A stretch of DNA of 64,000 nt. It comes from Alkalimonas sp. (GTDB taxonomy: Bacteria; Pseudomonadota; Gammaproteobacteria; Enterobacterales; Alteromonadaceae). Within the stretch, counting starts at the first letter, position 1; each line of letters begins with the position of its first letter. The DNA lies in assembly GCF_020831925.1 (NCBI RefSeq), contig NZ_JAFIFQ010000007.1:1-64000 (forward strand), given 5' to 3'. Shown here one piece after another: positions 17,490-27,039 of this stretch. Under the pieces are notes generated by a model. It was not told the DNA's origin, searched no databases, and saw only the letters and a program-made list of their open reading frames with translations. The translations under genes were made by a program, and so were the position numbers.

Positions 17490-18047
17490 ATGGATGCGAT
17501 CACGCTACTGACCACACGACAATCTTGTCCGCGTTTAATTGAACCAGCCCCACAGGGGGAGGCTCTGGAACTGATCAAGCAAGCGGCACTGCGGGTACCG
17601 GATCATGGTGCTTTGCGGCCCTGGCGCTTTTTGATTGTGCAGGGCAAATCATCGCTGGAACGATTGGGAGATATTTTTGCCGAAGCCGCGGTAGAGGATG
17701 ACCCGACCATTTCCAATGATTTGCTGGAGCGTGCCCGGCAGCTGCCGCTAAGGGCACCTATGGTGATTGTTTGTATTGCCCGCTGCAACAGCGAGTCTAA
17801 GATCCCGCTGCACGAGCAAATTCAGTCCGCTGCTTGTTCGGTGATGGCGATGCAGCAAGCTGCTTTTGCCTTAGGCTACGGTGGTATCTGGCGTACCGGC
17901 ATGTATGCCGAGATGGAGTTCGTCAAGCAGTCGTTGGAGCTGGGTGAAGACGATGAAATTGTCGGTTTTTTGTATTTGGGCACACCCGCATCAGAGGTGC
18001 GCATTCGCGCCGGCCTGGATCCGGCCGATTTCTTTGCTGAGTTTTAA
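17490..18047 (+). CDS. YdjA-like nitroreductase family protein
   Basis: The product, about 185 residues, is a small FMN-binding nitroreductase-fold protein. LLTTRQSCPRLIEPAPQGE, RVPDHGALRPWRFLIVQG and FALGYGGIWRTGMYAE follow the E. coli YdjA pattern, including the FMN-contacting Arg and the APDH-type loop. YdjA has no confirmed physiological substrate. I prefer the ATG at 17490, because AAAAGG lies 7 bases upstream and it gives MDAITLL as in YdjA; the ATG at 17487 is the alternative. In E. coli ydjA adjoins sppA and ansA, and here it is in the same neighbourhood with fadH and glgCA between. Confidence 0.87.
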   Translation: MDAITLLTTRQSCPRLIEPAPQGEALELIKQAALRVPDHGALRPWRFLIVQGKSSLERLGDIFAEAAVEDDPTISNDLLERARQLPLRAPMVIVCIARCNSESKIPLHEQIQSAACSVMAMQQAAFALGYGGIWRTGMYAEMEFVKQSLELGEDDEIVGFLYLGTPASEVRIRAGLDPADFFAEF

Positions 18048-18064
18048 TGGTACAGCTTTAAAGC

Positions 18065-18092
18065 AATCAGCCCCGCTTAAGCGAGGCTGATT
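18065..18092. terminator. Hairpin between convergent ydjA-like gene and asnS
   Basis: AATCAGCC (18065-18072) pairs with GGCTGATT (18085-18092), with an inner CGCTT/AAGCG stem separated by one mismatch. It lies between the two convergent stops and can serve both strands. Neither side has a strong U-run. Confidence 0.55.
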
Positions 18093-18113
18093 CGTTCTGG
18101 CTTGCGGTGGCTA

Positions 18114-19514
18114 TTAGAAATCGGCGTTGCCAGGGGTGCGCGGGAAGGGGATCACATCGCGCACATTGCCCATACCGGTGACATAGCTGACCAGCCGTTC
18201 AAAGCCCAGACCAAAACCTGAGTGTGGCACGGTGCCGTAACGACGCAAATCGCGGTACCAGCCGTAATCGTCTTTATCCAGGCCCATAGCTGCCAGCCGC
18301 TCATCCAGCTTGTCCAGCCGCTCTTCACGCTGACTGCCGCCAATGATTTCACCAATGCCCGGTGCCAGTATATCCATGGCCGCTACGGTTTTGCCATCTT
18401 CGTTCAGGCGCATGTAGAAGGCTTTGATGTCTTTCGGGTAGTTTTGCAAAATGATGGGCGCGCCCACATGCTCTTCGGCCAGGTAACGCTCGTGCTCGGA
18501 TTGCAAGTCAATGCCCCATTCCACTGGGTAGTTGAAGGTCTTGCCGCAGTTTTGCAGGATCTCAATGGCATCGGTGTAGTCCATCCGCACAAAGCTGGAG
18601 TCCACCATCTTTTGCAAGCGATTAACGGCGTCTTTATCGACCCGCTCGGCAAAGAAGGCCATGTCGTCGGCACGCTCTTCCAGTACCGCTTTGAACACGT
18701 ACTTCAGCATGTCTTCGGCCAATTGGGCCACATCGGCCAGCTCAGCAAAAGCCACTTCCGGTTCAATCATCCAGAATTCAGCCAGGTGACGGCTGGTATT
18801 GGAGTTCTCAGCGCGGAAGGTCGGGCCAAAGGTGTACACCTTGGAGAGGGCACAGCAGTAGGTTTCTACGTTCAGCTGGCCGGATACGGTCAGGAAGGTC
18901 TCGCGGTCAAAGAAATCTTTGCTGTAATCTACTTTACCGGCCTCGGTGCGTGGCAGGTTTTCCAAATCCAGGGTACTGACACGAAACATCTCGCCAGCAC
19001 CTTCGGTATCCGAGCCGGTGATGATTGGGGTGCTGATCCAGTAAAAACCGCGCTGATGGAAAAAGCGGTGCACGGCTTGCGCCAAGCAGTTACGAACCCG
19101 GGTCACAGCGCCATGGATATTGGTCCGTGGCCGCAGGTGAGCAAACTCGCGCAGGTACTCCATCGAGTGGCGCTTCGGTGCCATCGGGTAGGTGTCCGGG
19201 TTTTCCACCCAGCCAACCACAGTTACCGAGCTGGCCTGAATTTCAAACTGCTGGCCCTGGCCTTCGGAGCGGGCAATGGTGCCGCTCACGACCACGGAGC
19301 AGGCAGTGGTCAGGCGCTTGACTTCGCTCTCATAATTCGGCAATTCAGCAGGCACCACAGCCTGCACGGCATCAAAGCAGCTGCCATCGTGCACAGCGAC
19401 AAAGGAAATGCCGGCTTTGGAGTCGCGCTTGGTGCGCACCCAGCCTTTGACAGTAACGGTATCGCCAACAGCGTAGCGACCGCTTAAAACATCATGAATC
19501 ACAGCATCGGACAT
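18114..19514 (-). CDS. asnS: Asparaginyl-tRNA synthetase
   Basis: AsnS charges tRNA-Asn. The 466-residue class II enzyme (exactly the E. coli length) has an N-terminal OB fold (about 1-110, [19 protein letters not shown]) and a catalytic core with motif 2 ([20 protein letters not shown]) and motif 3 ([10 protein letters not shown]). Its presence means Asn-tRNA can be made directly. The ATG at 19514 has GGAGCTT upstream. It appears monocistronic and is divergent from a small membrane protein gene. Confidence 0.97.
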   Translation of the reverse strand: MSDAVIHDVLSGRYAVGDTVTVKGWVRTKRDSKAGISFVAVHDGSCFDAVQAVVPAELPNYESEVKRLTTACSVVVSGTIARSEGQGQQFEIQASSVTVVGWVENPDTYPMAPKRHSMEYLREFAHLRPRTNIHGAVTRVRNCLAQAVHRFFHQRGFYWISTPIITGSDTEGAGEMFRVSTLDLENLPRTEAGKVDYSKDFFDRETFLTVSGQLNVETYCCALSKVYTFGPTFRAENSNTSRHLAEFWMIEPEVAFAELADVAQLAEDMLKYVFKAVLEERADDMAFFAERVDKDAVNRLQKMVDSSFVRMDYTDAIEILQNCGKTFNYPVEWGIDLQSEHERYLAEEHVGAPIILQNYPKDIKAFYMRLNEDGKTVAAMDILAPGIGEIIGGSQREERLDKLDERLAAMGLDKDDYGWYRDLRRYGTVPHSGFGLGFERLVSYVTGMGNVRDVIPFPRTPGNADF

Positions 19515-19633
19515 GCTTGAAAGCTCCGTGTAAGTTGGAAACCTGGCGGTTAAACTTGGTCAAATGATTAAGACGTGTAATGATACTGACGCAGTGACTG
19601 AACACAAGTAAAACTTAGGTTTTTAGCGCGTAT

Positions 19634-20002
19634 ATGACTACAGAACACAGTGCATTTAAAAATGATCGTCGTCAGGGGCCGGATCTGGTACGCCAGCTGT
19701 TTGCCTGGCTGGCGGTACTGGCCTGGGTACTGTTCATTTTGGCTTTGTTGCTGGTGCATTATGCCCGGCCGGAAATGGATACTGGCCTGGTACGTTACTG
19801 GGACATTGAAATTCGCGGCGACTGGCATCCGGCGCTGACCAACTGGTTGCAGGCCATGCTGTATGGCACAGCCTTGCTAAGCGCCATCAGCCTGGTGTTA
19901 AACCGGCTACGTTTGCGCCGTAAGGATGATCGGCTGCATTTTAACCTGGTGATCCTGCTGCTGGCCTCTATCGCGCTTGGACTTTATCTGCTGCGGCTCT
20001 AA
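19634..20002 (+). CDS. Small predicted three-helix membrane protein
   Basis: This 122-residue protein is not recognised. It has a charged N-terminus and three hydrophobic segments: about residues 23-44 (LFAWLAVLAWVLFILALLLVH), about 72-90 (LQAMLYGTALLSAISLVL) and about 104-120 (NLVILLLASIALGLYLL). A Trp/Asp-rich loop (RYWDIEIRGDWHPALTNW) lies between the first two. The RBS is weak, and an upstream promoter was not obvious. It stands between asnS and bioA and converges on bioA with a 14-base gap. Codon use looks like that of the neighbours. I infer an inner-membrane protein of unknown role. Confidence 0.68.
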   Translation: MTTEHSAFKNDRRQGPDLVRQLFAWLAVLAWVLFILALLLVHYARPEMDTGLVRYWDIEIRGDWHPALTNWLQAMLYGTALLSAISLVLNRLRLRRKDDRLHFNLVILLLASIALGLYLLRL

Positions 20003-20016
20003 AGGCCGCTTTGACT

Positions 20017-21288
20017 TTAGCCTAAAACGGCTCGCCGCATCGACCAGCATAAGCGGCTGATTTGCTCCGGGCTGATAATAAAAGGCGGCATCAGGTAAAT
20101 CAGCCGGTTAAAAGGCCGGATCCAAACGCCATCCCCAACAAAATGCTGTTGCAACTTAGCCACATCGACGCTCTGATGCATCTCCAGCACGCCAATAGCC
20201 CCCAATACCCGTACTTCTTTCACCAAAGGTGATGCCTGACAAGCGGCCAGCTCAGCGCGCAGCTGGGCTTCAATGGCAGGCACCTGCTGTTGCCAGTGGC
20301 CAGCCTGAATTAAACCAACACTGGCATTGGCTACGGCACAGGCCAGCGGGTTGGCCATAAAGGTCGGGCCATGCATCAGGCCGCCAGCTTCGCTCTGGCT
20401 GACGCCAAGCGCTACCTGGTCCGTGCACAGGGTTGCCGCCATGGTCAGGTAGCCGCCGGTTAAGGCTTTGCCTAAGCAAAGGATATCGGCAGCGATAGTG
20501 GCCTTTTCACAAGCAAACAGGCTGCCGGTGCGGCCAAAGCCGGTGGCAATCTCATCGGCAATCAGCAGGACATCAAATTCATCGCACAGCGCCCGGCACT
20601 CGGCCAGATAGCTTGGATGATAAAAACGCATGCCACCATAGCCTTGCACGATGGGCTCCAGCAACAAGGCGGCTATTTTGCTATGACGTTGCTCGAGCAA
20701 CTGCCGCAGTGGCGCTGTGCTGTGAGCCGGATATTCTTGATCATAAGAACAAGTTGGGGCCGGCAGGAAATGATGCTTTGGCAGCAAGCGGGCAAACATG
20801 GAGTGCATGCTATCGACCGGATCGCAGACCGCCATAGCGGCAAAGGTATCGCCATGATAGCCCTTACGCAGGCTGATAAGCTCGGTTTTATCGGTGTTAC
20901 CCATACCTTGCCAGTACTGCAGCGCCATCTTAATGGCCACCTCCACCGCGATGGAGCCGCTGTCGGCCAGGAACACTTTCGTTAACGAGGCCGGGGTTAT
21001 GGCTAGTAGCTGCTTGCAAAGGGTCACCGCCTGCGGGTGAGTGATGCCACCAAACATCACATGCGCCATCTGGCTAAGCTGCTCGGTCAGTGCCTGATCC
21101 AGCACCGGGTGGCGATAACCATGCACCGCCGACCACCAGGAGGCTGTACCATCCACCAGCCGTTGGCCATTTTCCAGGATCAGCTCGCAGCCCTCGGCGG
21201 CCACCACCGGATACACCGGCAACGGATCGATCATCGAGGTGTAGGGGTGCCAGATGTGCTCCCGGTCAAACGCTAAATCAATGCTCAT
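20017..21288 (-). CDS. bioA: Adenosylmethionine-8-amino-7-oxononanoate aminotransferase
   Basis: BioA converts KAPA to DAPA with S-adenosylmethionine as amino donor. The 423-residue class III aminotransferase has HIWHPYTSM at the start, ADSGSIAVEVAIKMA, the cofactor-binding LLIADEIATGFGRTG, and the PLP lysine in CLGKALTGGYLT (about residue 270). The length is close to E. coli BioA (429). It is divergent from bioB with 106 bases between, the classical bio arrangement. Confidence 0.95.
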   Translation of the reverse strand: MSIDLAFDREHIWHPYTSMIDPLPVYPVVAAEGCELILENGQRLVDGTASWWSAVHGYRHPVLDQALTEQLSQMAHVMFGGITHPQAVTLCKQLLAITPASLTKVFLADSGSIAVEVAIKMALQYWQGMGNTDKTELISLRKGYHGDTFAAMAVCDPVDSMHSMFARLLPKHHFLPAPTCSYDQEYPAHSTAPLRQLLEQRHSKIAALLLEPIVQGYGGMRFYHPSYLAECRALCDEFDVLLIADEIATGFGRTGSLFACEKATIAADILCLGKALTGGYLTMAATLCTDQVALGVSQSEAGGLMHGPTFMANPLACAVANASVGLIQAGHWQQQVPAIEAQLRAELAACQASPLVKEVRVLGAIGVLEMHQSVDVAKLQQHFVGDGVWIRPFNRLIYLMPPFIISPEQISRLCWSMRRAVLG

Positions 21289-21325
21289 AAAATAACCATC
21301 AGTAAAGTTGTGCGTGCAAATCAGA

Positions 21326-21353
21326 TTGACAAGTCAGGGCTGGCGGCTAGACT
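21326..21353 (+). promoter_or_regulatory. Predicted sigma70 promoter of bioBFCD
   Basis: TTGACA (21326-21331, full consensus) is followed by 16 bases and TAGACT (21348-21353, 4 of 6). It lies about 42 bases before the bioB start, in the bioA-bioB gap. I could not recognise a BirA operator (TTGTAAACC-N15-GGTTTACAA type) over it. Confidence 0.55.
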
Positions 21354-21394
21354 AGCGAAAAATCATTCGAACCACAATCCAAACGGGGATCCTC

Positions 21395-22435
21395 ATGTCT
21401 ACAGCCATTCGTCACGACTGGAGCTTAGCTGAAGTGAACGCTTTGTTCGCCTTGCCATTCAACGATCTGCTATTTCAGGCCCAGACGGTGCATCGTCAGC
21501 ACTTTACCCCGAACGAGGTGCAGGTCAGCACCTTGTTGTCGATTAAAACCGGTGCCTGCGCCGAAGATTGCAAATACTGCCCGCAAAGCGGCCACTACAA
21601 TACCGGGCTGGAGCGTGAGCGCCTGCTGGAAGTAGAAAAAGTACTGCGCCAGGCCCAGGCCGCTAAAGACAAAGGCGCAACCCGCTTTTGCATGGGCGCC
21701 GCCTGGAGCAACCCCAAGCAGCGCGATATGCCGTATCTGATTGAAATGGTGCGTGGTGTGAAGGCCATGGGGCTGGAAACCTGCATGACGCTGGGCATGA
21801 TTGACACCGAGCAGGCGCAGAGCCTGGCATCCGCTGGCCTGGATTACTACAACCACAACCTGGATACCTCGCCGGAGTTTTATGGCGAAATCATTACCAC
21901 CCGCACCTATCAGGACCGGCTGGATACCTTGCAGCATGTGCGCGATGCCGGCATGAAAGTCTGCTGCGGCGGCATTCTGGGGATGGGCGAGTCGGCCAAC
22001 GATCGCTCGGCCTTGCTGATGCAACTGGCGAATCTGCCGGAGCATCCGGAAAGTGTGCCGATTAATATGCTGGTAAAAGTTCAGGGCACACCGCTGGAAA
22101 ATGTCGATGATATGGACGCCTTTGATTTTGTCCGTGCCATCGCGGTAGCTCGTATTATGATGCCAGCCAGCCATGTGCGGCTCTCGGCCGGCCGCAGCCG
22201 GATGAACGAGCAAATGCAGGCGCTGTGTTTCTTTGCAGGTGCCAATTCGATTTTCTATGGTGACAAGCTCTTGACCACCGATAACCCGGAAGCCGATGCC
22301 GACATGCAGTTGTTTGCCAAGCTGGGCATTCGTCCAGAGCAGCGCCAGGACGTCTCGGACGAAGCGCACGCACTGGCACTAGCCGATGCGATTAAAGAGC
22401 AGCAGCAAGCGCCGCTGTACCATGCTGTTAACTAA
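21395..22435 (+). CDS. bioB: Biotin synthase
   Basis: BioB is the radical-SAM enzyme that inserts sulfur into dethiobiotin. The 346-residue protein carries the cluster motif CAEDCKYC (about residues 53-60) for the 4Fe-4S/SAM site, further conserved cysteines ([19 protein letters not shown]) and the Arg of the 2Fe-2S site in [10 protein letters not shown]. The ATG at 21395 follows GGGGATCCTC. It is the first gene of bioBFCD; bioF starts 24 bases after its stop. Confidence 0.97.
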   Translation: MSTAIRHDWSLAEVNALFALPFNDLLFQAQTVHRQHFTPNEVQVSTLLSIKTGACAEDCKYCPQSGHYNTGLERERLLEVEKVLRQAQAAKDKGATRFCMGAAWSNPKQRDMPYLIEMVRGVKAMGLETCMTLGMIDTEQAQSLASAGLDYYNHNLDTSPEFYGEIITTRTYQDRLDTLQHVRDAGMKVCCGGILGMGESANDRSALLMQLANLPEHPESVPINMLVKVQGTPLENVDDMDAFDFVRAIAVARIMMPASHVRLSAGRSRMNEQMQALCFFAGANSIFYGDKLLTTDNPEADADMQLFAKLGIRPEQRQDVSDEAHALALADAIKEQQQAPLYHAVN

Positions 22436-22459
22436 TTTCTAGCCAGCAAAGACGATGCT

Positions 22460-23617
22460 ATGACGCAACTTGCCACCATGCAACAAACGCTGACAGAGCG
22501 CAGGCAGCAGCAACTGCATCGCAGCCAGCGCTGCATGCAGCCGCTGCCGGATGGTAAGGTGCGGGTGCAGGGTAAAGATTACCTGAACTTTTCGGGTAAT
22601 GATTACCTTGGCCTGGCGCAGGACTCAGCTGTGCTCACGGCACTGGCCGAAGGCGCTGCCCGATTTGGCCTTGGTAGTACCGGCTCGCCTTTGGTGACCG
22701 GACATCAGTATCCCCATCAGGCGCTTTGTGAGGCGCTGTGCGACTGGCTCGGTTTTGATGAGGTGCTGTTGTTTAGCTCCGGCTTTGCTGCCAATCAGAC
22801 GATGCTGCAGACCCTGGTAGCGAACGATGAGCGCATCCTGCTGGATAAGCTAAGCCATGCCTCGCTGATTGATGCGGCCACCGCTCATGCCGGCGGTTTT
22901 AAGCGCTTTTTGCACAATGATCTGAGTTCCTTGCAACAGCTACTGACCCAATACACGGCAGGCAAAGCCGTGGTGGTGACCGAAGGGGTCTTTAGCATGG
23001 ATGGCGACAGCCCGGATCTGGCTGCTATGGCAGCGCTCTGTGCTCAGCATCAGGCACCTTTGCTGCTGGATGATGCGCATGGTCTTGGCGTGTTTGGCGC
23101 TGAGGGGCGGGGCAGCTGGCAGCAGCAGAGGATAGCGCCTTCCCAGTTGCAGGCCTTGATGGCGAATTTTGGCAAGGCGCTGGGTGGCTCAGGCGGTTTT
23201 ATTGCCGCCTCTGCCACCGTGATTGATTACCTGCGCCAGTTTGGCCGTCATTACATTTACAGCACGGCTTTATCACCAGCGCTGTGCTGGGCGCAGCGCA
23301 AAGCGGTGCAGCTGTGCCGGCAGGATGATTGGCGGCGCGAGCGCTTGCAGCAGCATTTGTGTTTGTTTCAGCAGCTGGCGCAGGCGGCTGATTTACCGCT
23401 ACTGCCATCAGGCTCTGCCATTCAGCCGGTGTTGGTTGGCGATGCCAGCCGCTGCCTGGCAGTGAGCCAGGCGTTACAACAGAAGGGCATTTGGCTGACG
23501 GCGATCCGACCGCCAACCGTTGCGGCCGGCAAAGCCCGGCTTCGTATTACCTTAAGCGCAGCCCATCAGCCAGAGCAGATCCGTACTCTGGTGGCTGCAT
23601 TGCAGGAGCTGTTTTGA
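22460..23617 (+). CDS. bioF: 8-amino-7-oxononanoate synthase
   Basis: BioF condenses pimeloyl-ACP with L-alanine, giving KAPA with loss of CO2. The 385-residue alpha-oxoamine synthase has FSGNDYLGLAQD, GSTGSPLVTGHQYPH, DDAHGLGVFG and the PLP lysine in NFGKALGGSGGF (about residue 238). The length matches E. coli BioF (384). Its TGA overlaps the bioC ATG by one base, so the two are translationally coupled. Confidence 0.96.
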   Translation: MTQLATMQQTLTERRQQQLHRSQRCMQPLPDGKVRVQGKDYLNFSGNDYLGLAQDSAVLTALAEGAARFGLGSTGSPLVTGHQYPHQALCEALCDWLGFDEVLLFSSGFAANQTMLQTLVANDERILLDKLSHASLIDAATAHAGGFKRFLHNDLSSLQQLLTQYTAGKAVVVTEGVFSMDGDSPDLAAMAALCAQHQAPLLLDDAHGLGVFGAEGRGSWQQQRIAPSQLQALMANFGKALGGSGGFIAASATVIDYLRQFGRHYIYSTALSPALCWAQRKAVQLCRQDDWRRERLQQHLCLFQQLAQAADLPLLPSGSAIQPVLVGDASRCLAVSQALQQKGIWLTAIRPPTVAAGKARLRITLSAAHQPEQIRTLVAALQELF

Positions 23618-24420
23618 TGTCTGTTCAGGCGCAAGCCATTGCCCGCCATTTTGGCAAAGCCTGCCAAAGTTACAGTAACGCGGCACGTTTGCAGCGCTTA
23701 ACTGGTTACGCGTTACTAAATCGGCTGCCGGCTGAACCCAGGGGTTGTCTGCTGGATCTGGGCTGTGGTCCGGCCTGGCTGCATCCGGAGCTGGTACAGC
23801 GTTGCAACAGCCTGCTGGCGGTTGATTTGAGTGCCGGTATGCTGTACCAGGCCCGGCAGTCGGGATTAGCCAACGAGTACATTCAGGCCGATGCGGCAGC
23901 TTTGCCGCTGGCATCGGCTTCGGTGCAGCAGGTTTTCTCCAACCTGATGCTGCAGTGGTGCCCTAAGCCTGCCGAGGTCGCTGCCGAGCTTGAACGTGTG
24001 CTACAAAGCGGTGGTAAGGTTGCGTTAAGTACCTTAGTGCAAGGCACTTTAGCCGAATTGCGCCAGGCCTTTTTAGCCCTGCAGCTGTCGCCGCATGTGA
24101 ATCAGTTCCTAACGGCCGATGCGCTGCTTTTGGCTATGCAGCAAGGCGCTCCGGCTATCGACTGGCAATTGCACAGCGAAACTGTGCAGCTAAGCTATCC
24201 GGATGTGTTGTCGCTTGGGCGGGAACTTAAATCGCTCGGTGCCAACTATGTGCCGGATAAAGAGCGTAAAGGCCTTACCGGGCGTCATTACTGGCAGCAG
24301 TTGCAGCAGGCTTATCCGAAAGCGGTGGGCCTAAAGGTTTCAGACAGCTCAGCAGGCAGCGTCACAGACACCATCATCGCCAGCTATCAGGTGGCGTATT
24401 TGACCGGAGTAAAGCGCTGA
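23617..24420 (+). CDS. bioC: Malonyl-ACP O-methyltransferase
   Basis: BioC methylates malonyl-ACP so that the fatty acid machinery can build the pimelate chain of biotin. The 267-residue product has the SAM-binding loop LLDLGCGPAW, an acidic second strand (LLAVDLSAGML) and SNLMLQWCPKP, typical of BioC. I choose the ATG at 23617, embedded in the bioF stop (TGATG), because longer frames run into bioF. It overlaps bioD by one base in the same way. The esterase that releases pimeloyl-ACP (BioH or an equivalent) is not in the window. Confidence 0.93.
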   Translation: MSVQAQAIARHFGKACQSYSNAARLQRLTGYALLNRLPAEPRGCLLDLGCGPAWLHPELVQRCNSLLAVDLSAGMLYQARQSGLANEYIQADAAALPLASASVQQVFSNLMLQWCPKPAEVAAELERVLQSGGKVALSTLVQGTLAELRQAFLALQLSPHVNQFLTADALLLAMQQGAPAIDWQLHSETVQLSYPDVLSLGRELKSLGANYVPDKERKGLTGRHYWQQLQQAYPKAVGLKVSDSSAGSVTDTIIASYQVAYLTGVKR

Positions 24421-25100
24421 TGCAAAGCTTCTTTGTCACTGGCACCGATACCGATGCCGGTAAAACCTACGTCAGTCGTGCTTTATTGCAAGGGCTGGCT
24501 CAGGCCGGTTACCGGACTGTTGGTGCTAAGCCAATCGCCGCCGGGGTCGATAGTTCCGGCAAAAATCCGGACGCACTGGCGCTGCAGGCCGCCAGCTCCG
24601 TGTCGCTGGATTATGCCGCCATCAACCCGGTATTGTTGCAGGCTGCGGTAGCGCCGCACCTGGCGGCTGTGATCGAGCAGCAGCCTCTGGATGAGGCGGT
24701 ACTCAGCCAGCAGCTGAGCGATCTGAAGCAACAAGCCGAGCTGGTGCTGGTGGAAGGCGCTGGTGGCTGGTTGTTGCCTTTATCGGCCAGCCGTTACCTG
24801 TCCGATTGGGTAGCAGAGCAGCAATTGCCGGTGCTGCTCGTGGTGGGCATTAAGCTGGGGTGTTTGAATCATGCCATGCTGACGGTGCGTGAAATTGAGC
24901 GCTCCGGCCTTCGCTTGCTCGGCTGGGTGGCCAATTGCATCGATCCAACCATGCAGCTGCAGCAGGAAAATATTGCCGATTTGCAGCAGCGTATACCAGC
25001 GCCATGTTTGGGCGTGCTGCCACACCAGCCAGCCGGTGCCAGTCCTAAGCTGCAACAACAACTGGCCGCGACTTTGTTGGCACAGTTGCTGCCAAATTGA
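24420..25100 (+). CDS. bioD: Dethiobiotin synthetase
   Basis: BioD closes the ureido ring of dethiobiotin from DAPA, CO2 and ATP. The 226-residue protein has the P-loop GTDTDAGKTYVS (residues 7-18), KPIAAGVD, and the VLVEGAGGWLLPL strand typical of the family. It is the last gene of bioBFCD. Its stop lies one base from the end of the convergent pepE, leaving no room for a separate terminator. Confidence 0.96.
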   Translation: MQSFFVTGTDTDAGKTYVSRALLQGLAQAGYRTVGAKPIAAGVDSSGKNPDALALQAASSVSLDYAAINPVLLQAAVAPHLAAVIEQQPLDEAVLSQQLSDLKQQAELVLVEGAGGWLLPLSASRYLSDWVAEQQLPVLLVVGIKLGCLNHAMLTVREIERSGLRLLGWVANCIDPTMQLQQENIADLQQRIPAPCLGVLPHQPAGASPKLQQQLAATLLAQLLPN

Positions 25101-25101
25101 G

Positions 25102-25812
25102 TTAAGGCCGGTTTCTGAGTAACGCGGATAGATCGCTGCCAGCAGTCAGATGGCCCTTGTCGCCGGCTTTAAACTGATAAGCGCCCGGTTCGCCCAGTAC
25201 GGTCAGTTGCTCGCCCTGGCGCAATAAAGCACTGCCCTCCGGTAAGGCAATAATGGGCATCATCGGCTCTAACTCCATAAATTCAGCCAGCCGCATATCG
25301 CGGGTTTCGCCATGAAAATCGGCCGGGTGCTGATCGGTGTAATGCGGGTTCAGCTGAAACGGCAGCAGTCCCAAAGCTTCGAAGGAGTCAGGCTGTACTA
25401 TCGGCATATCGTTGGTGGTGCGAATGCTTACACCCACCAGGTTAGCACCGGCACTCCAGCCGATGTAAGGCAGTCCTTCGGTTACGCGTTTTCTGATAAG
25501 GCCCAGTAAATTCAGCTGTTGCAGCCGCTTTAGCAAGGCAAAGGTATTGCCGCCACCTACCAGGATGGCTTCGGCGTCTTCCACCGCTTGCGCCGGGTTG
25601 TCAAAGCGATGCAGGCTGTCCAGTTCAATGCTAAGCGGTTGCAGTGCAGCAGCAACCCTGGCCTGATAGGCATCAAAGTCAACGCTAACACCAGCAAAGG
25701 GGATAAACAATACCCGGCGACAACCAGACAGGTGCTGATCGATCCAGTTCAGATAAGGGGCCAGGTAATCGCTGTTATTGACTTTGGAACTGCTCAGAGC
25801 TAAAAGCTGCAT
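25102..25812 (-). CDS. pepE: Dipeptidase E (alpha-aspartyl dipeptidase)
   Basis: PepE is a cytosolic S51 serine peptidase that cleaves Asp-X dipeptides. The 236-residue protein has the nucleophile elbow GWSAGANLVG (Ser at about 120), the oxyanion stretch VGGGNTFALLKRL, and RTTNDMPIVQP with QLNPHYTD. All match E. coli PepE (229 aa). I choose the ATG at 25812 because GGAG is 6 bases upstream; the ATG one codon earlier is too close, and longer frames add an unlikely N-terminus. It is convergent with bioD and is probably monocistronic. Confidence 0.93.
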   Translation of the reverse strand: MQLLALSSSKVNNSDYLAPYLNWIDQHLSGCRRVLFIPFAGVSVDFDAYQARVAAALQPLSIELDSLHRFDNPAQAVEDAEAILVGGGNTFALLKRLQQLNLLGLIRKRVTEGLPYIGWSAGANLVGVSIRTTNDMPIVQPDSFEALGLLPFQLNPHYTDQHPADFHGETRDMRLAEFMELEPMMPIIALPEGSALLRQGEQLTVLGEPGAYQFKAGDKGHLTAGSDLSALLRNRP

Positions 25813-25993
25813 CATCGTCTCCGTGATCAGATGGGGGTAAGGTATGATAAAGAGGGGGCCAAGTGTACGGAAGGAACAAACGGCTGACAACTTTGCTTAC
25901 ACTCTTTTCGCCGGGCGTTGGTCGTGTATTCATTGAAAATTCAGCCGGCAGCCCTATATTAAGGGCAGTTATCATTTTAAGTGAGGTTTCACC

Positions 25994-26854
25994 ATGAAAA
26001 GAGTGCTGTTGTTTTTAGCAACCAACCTGGCTGTACTGGTGGTGCTGAGTATTGCACTGAGTGTTATTTTTACTTTTTTCGGTATTGATCGGTCCAGCAT
26101 TGGTGGCTTATTGGTATTCGCCGCTATTTTTGGTTTTGGTGGCTCCTTTATCTCGCTGGCGATGTCCAAATGGATGGCCAAGCGCTCCACCGGTGCTGTG
26201 GTGATTGAGCAGCCGCGCAATGCCACCGAAAAGTGGCTGGTCGATACCGTCGCCCGGCAGGCCCGTAAAGCCGGCATTGGCATGCCAGAGGTGGCGATTT
26301 ACGACTCGCCTGAGATGAATGCTTTTGCTACCGGTATGAAGCGCAATGATGCTCTGGTCGCGGTAAGCACCGGCTTGTTGCGCAATATGCGTGAAGACGA
26401 AGTCGAAGCCGTATTAGCGCACGAAGTATCTCACATTGCCAATGGCGATATGGTGACGCTGACGCTGATTCAGGGCGTGGTCAATACCTTCGTGATTTTC
26501 CTGGCACGTTTGATTGCCGGTGCCATCCGTCAGAACAATCAGCAGCTGGGTACCATGGCGTACTTCGGCATCGTGATTGCGCTGGAAATGCTGTTTGGTG
26601 TGCTGGCCAGTATCATTGTGATGTGGTTCTCACGTCAGCGTGAATACCGTGCCGACGCCGGTGCTGCCCGTCTGGAGGGTGCCAATAAGATGGTTGCCGC
26701 GTTAAAGCGCCTGCAGCACAACCATGAAAGCCGGTTGGAAGGCAGCATGGCCGCCTTTGGTATCGCAGGTGGTGGCAAGAAGTCAGAACTCTTTATGTCG
26801 CACCCTCCGCTGGAAAAACGCATCGCCGCGCTGCAAAACACCCGCGAGTTCTAA
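25994..26854 (+). CDS. htpX: Membrane zinc protease HtpX
   Basis: HtpX is an inner-membrane M48 metalloprotease involved in quality control of membrane proteins, working alongside FtsH. The 286-residue product (E. coli 293) has two N-terminal helices (about 4-24 and 33-54), the HEVSH zinc motif (about residue 140, [13 protein letters not shown]), two more hydrophobic segments around 155-210, and the third zinc ligand Glu in [10 protein letters not shown]. The RBS GTGAGG stands before the ATG. In E. coli htpX is heat/Cpx controlled; I saw no clear CpxR box here. An intrinsic terminator follows. Confidence 0.96.
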   Translation: MKRVLLFLATNLAVLVVLSIALSVIFTFFGIDRSSIGGLLVFAAIFGFGGSFISLAMSKWMAKRSTGAVVIEQPRNATEKWLVDTVARQARKAGIGMPEVAIYDSPEMNAFATGMKRNDALVAVSTGLLRNMREDEVEAVLAHEVSHIANGDMVTLTLIQGVVNTFVIFLARLIAGAIRQNNQQLGTMAYFGIVIALEMLFGVLASIIVMWFSRQREYRADAGAARLEGANKMVAALKRLQHNHESRLEGSMAAFGIAGGGKKSELFMSHPPLEKRIAALQNTREF

Positions 26855-26877
26855 ACCGCAAAGTGCAATCTACTCCC

Positions 26878-26908
26878 AAAAACCGGCTCTGCAAGGGCCG
26901 GTTTTTTG
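26878..26908 (+). terminator. Intrinsic terminator of htpX
   Basis: AACCGGC (26881-26887) pairs with GCCGGTT (26897-26903), with an A-run before and a run of Ts after (26902-26907), starting 24 bases after the htpX stop. The flanking As make it usable on both strands. Confidence 0.85.
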
Positions 26909-27039
26909 TACTTTACTATCATAAAAGCCTAAACTGGATTTAGTTAAAGCCCTAAATCTCAGTTAGATAGTAAGATCCTGATTCTTTTCTCCGAATCGTT
27001 CTATGCTATTCTTAAACGATAAAGTGTTTCATTCGAGTA

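Noticed and set aside
18222-19487. Long open frame (421 codons) antisense to asnS
   Set aside because: It lies entirely within a certain gene in the opposite strand, has no RBS or domain, and its low-complexity His/Val/Gly make-up reflects the asnS codon pattern.
21308-21332. TTGT...ACAA in the bioA-bioB gap as a BirA operator
   Set aside because: The total span is 25 bases, whereas BirA needs about 33, and the inner arm bases do not match.
21470-22369. Open frame of about 299 codons antisense to bioB
   Set aside because: A shadow of bioB with no family features; similar antisense frames lie opposite fadH (12475-13221), sppA (10587-11378) and the DUF349 gene (8024-8671).
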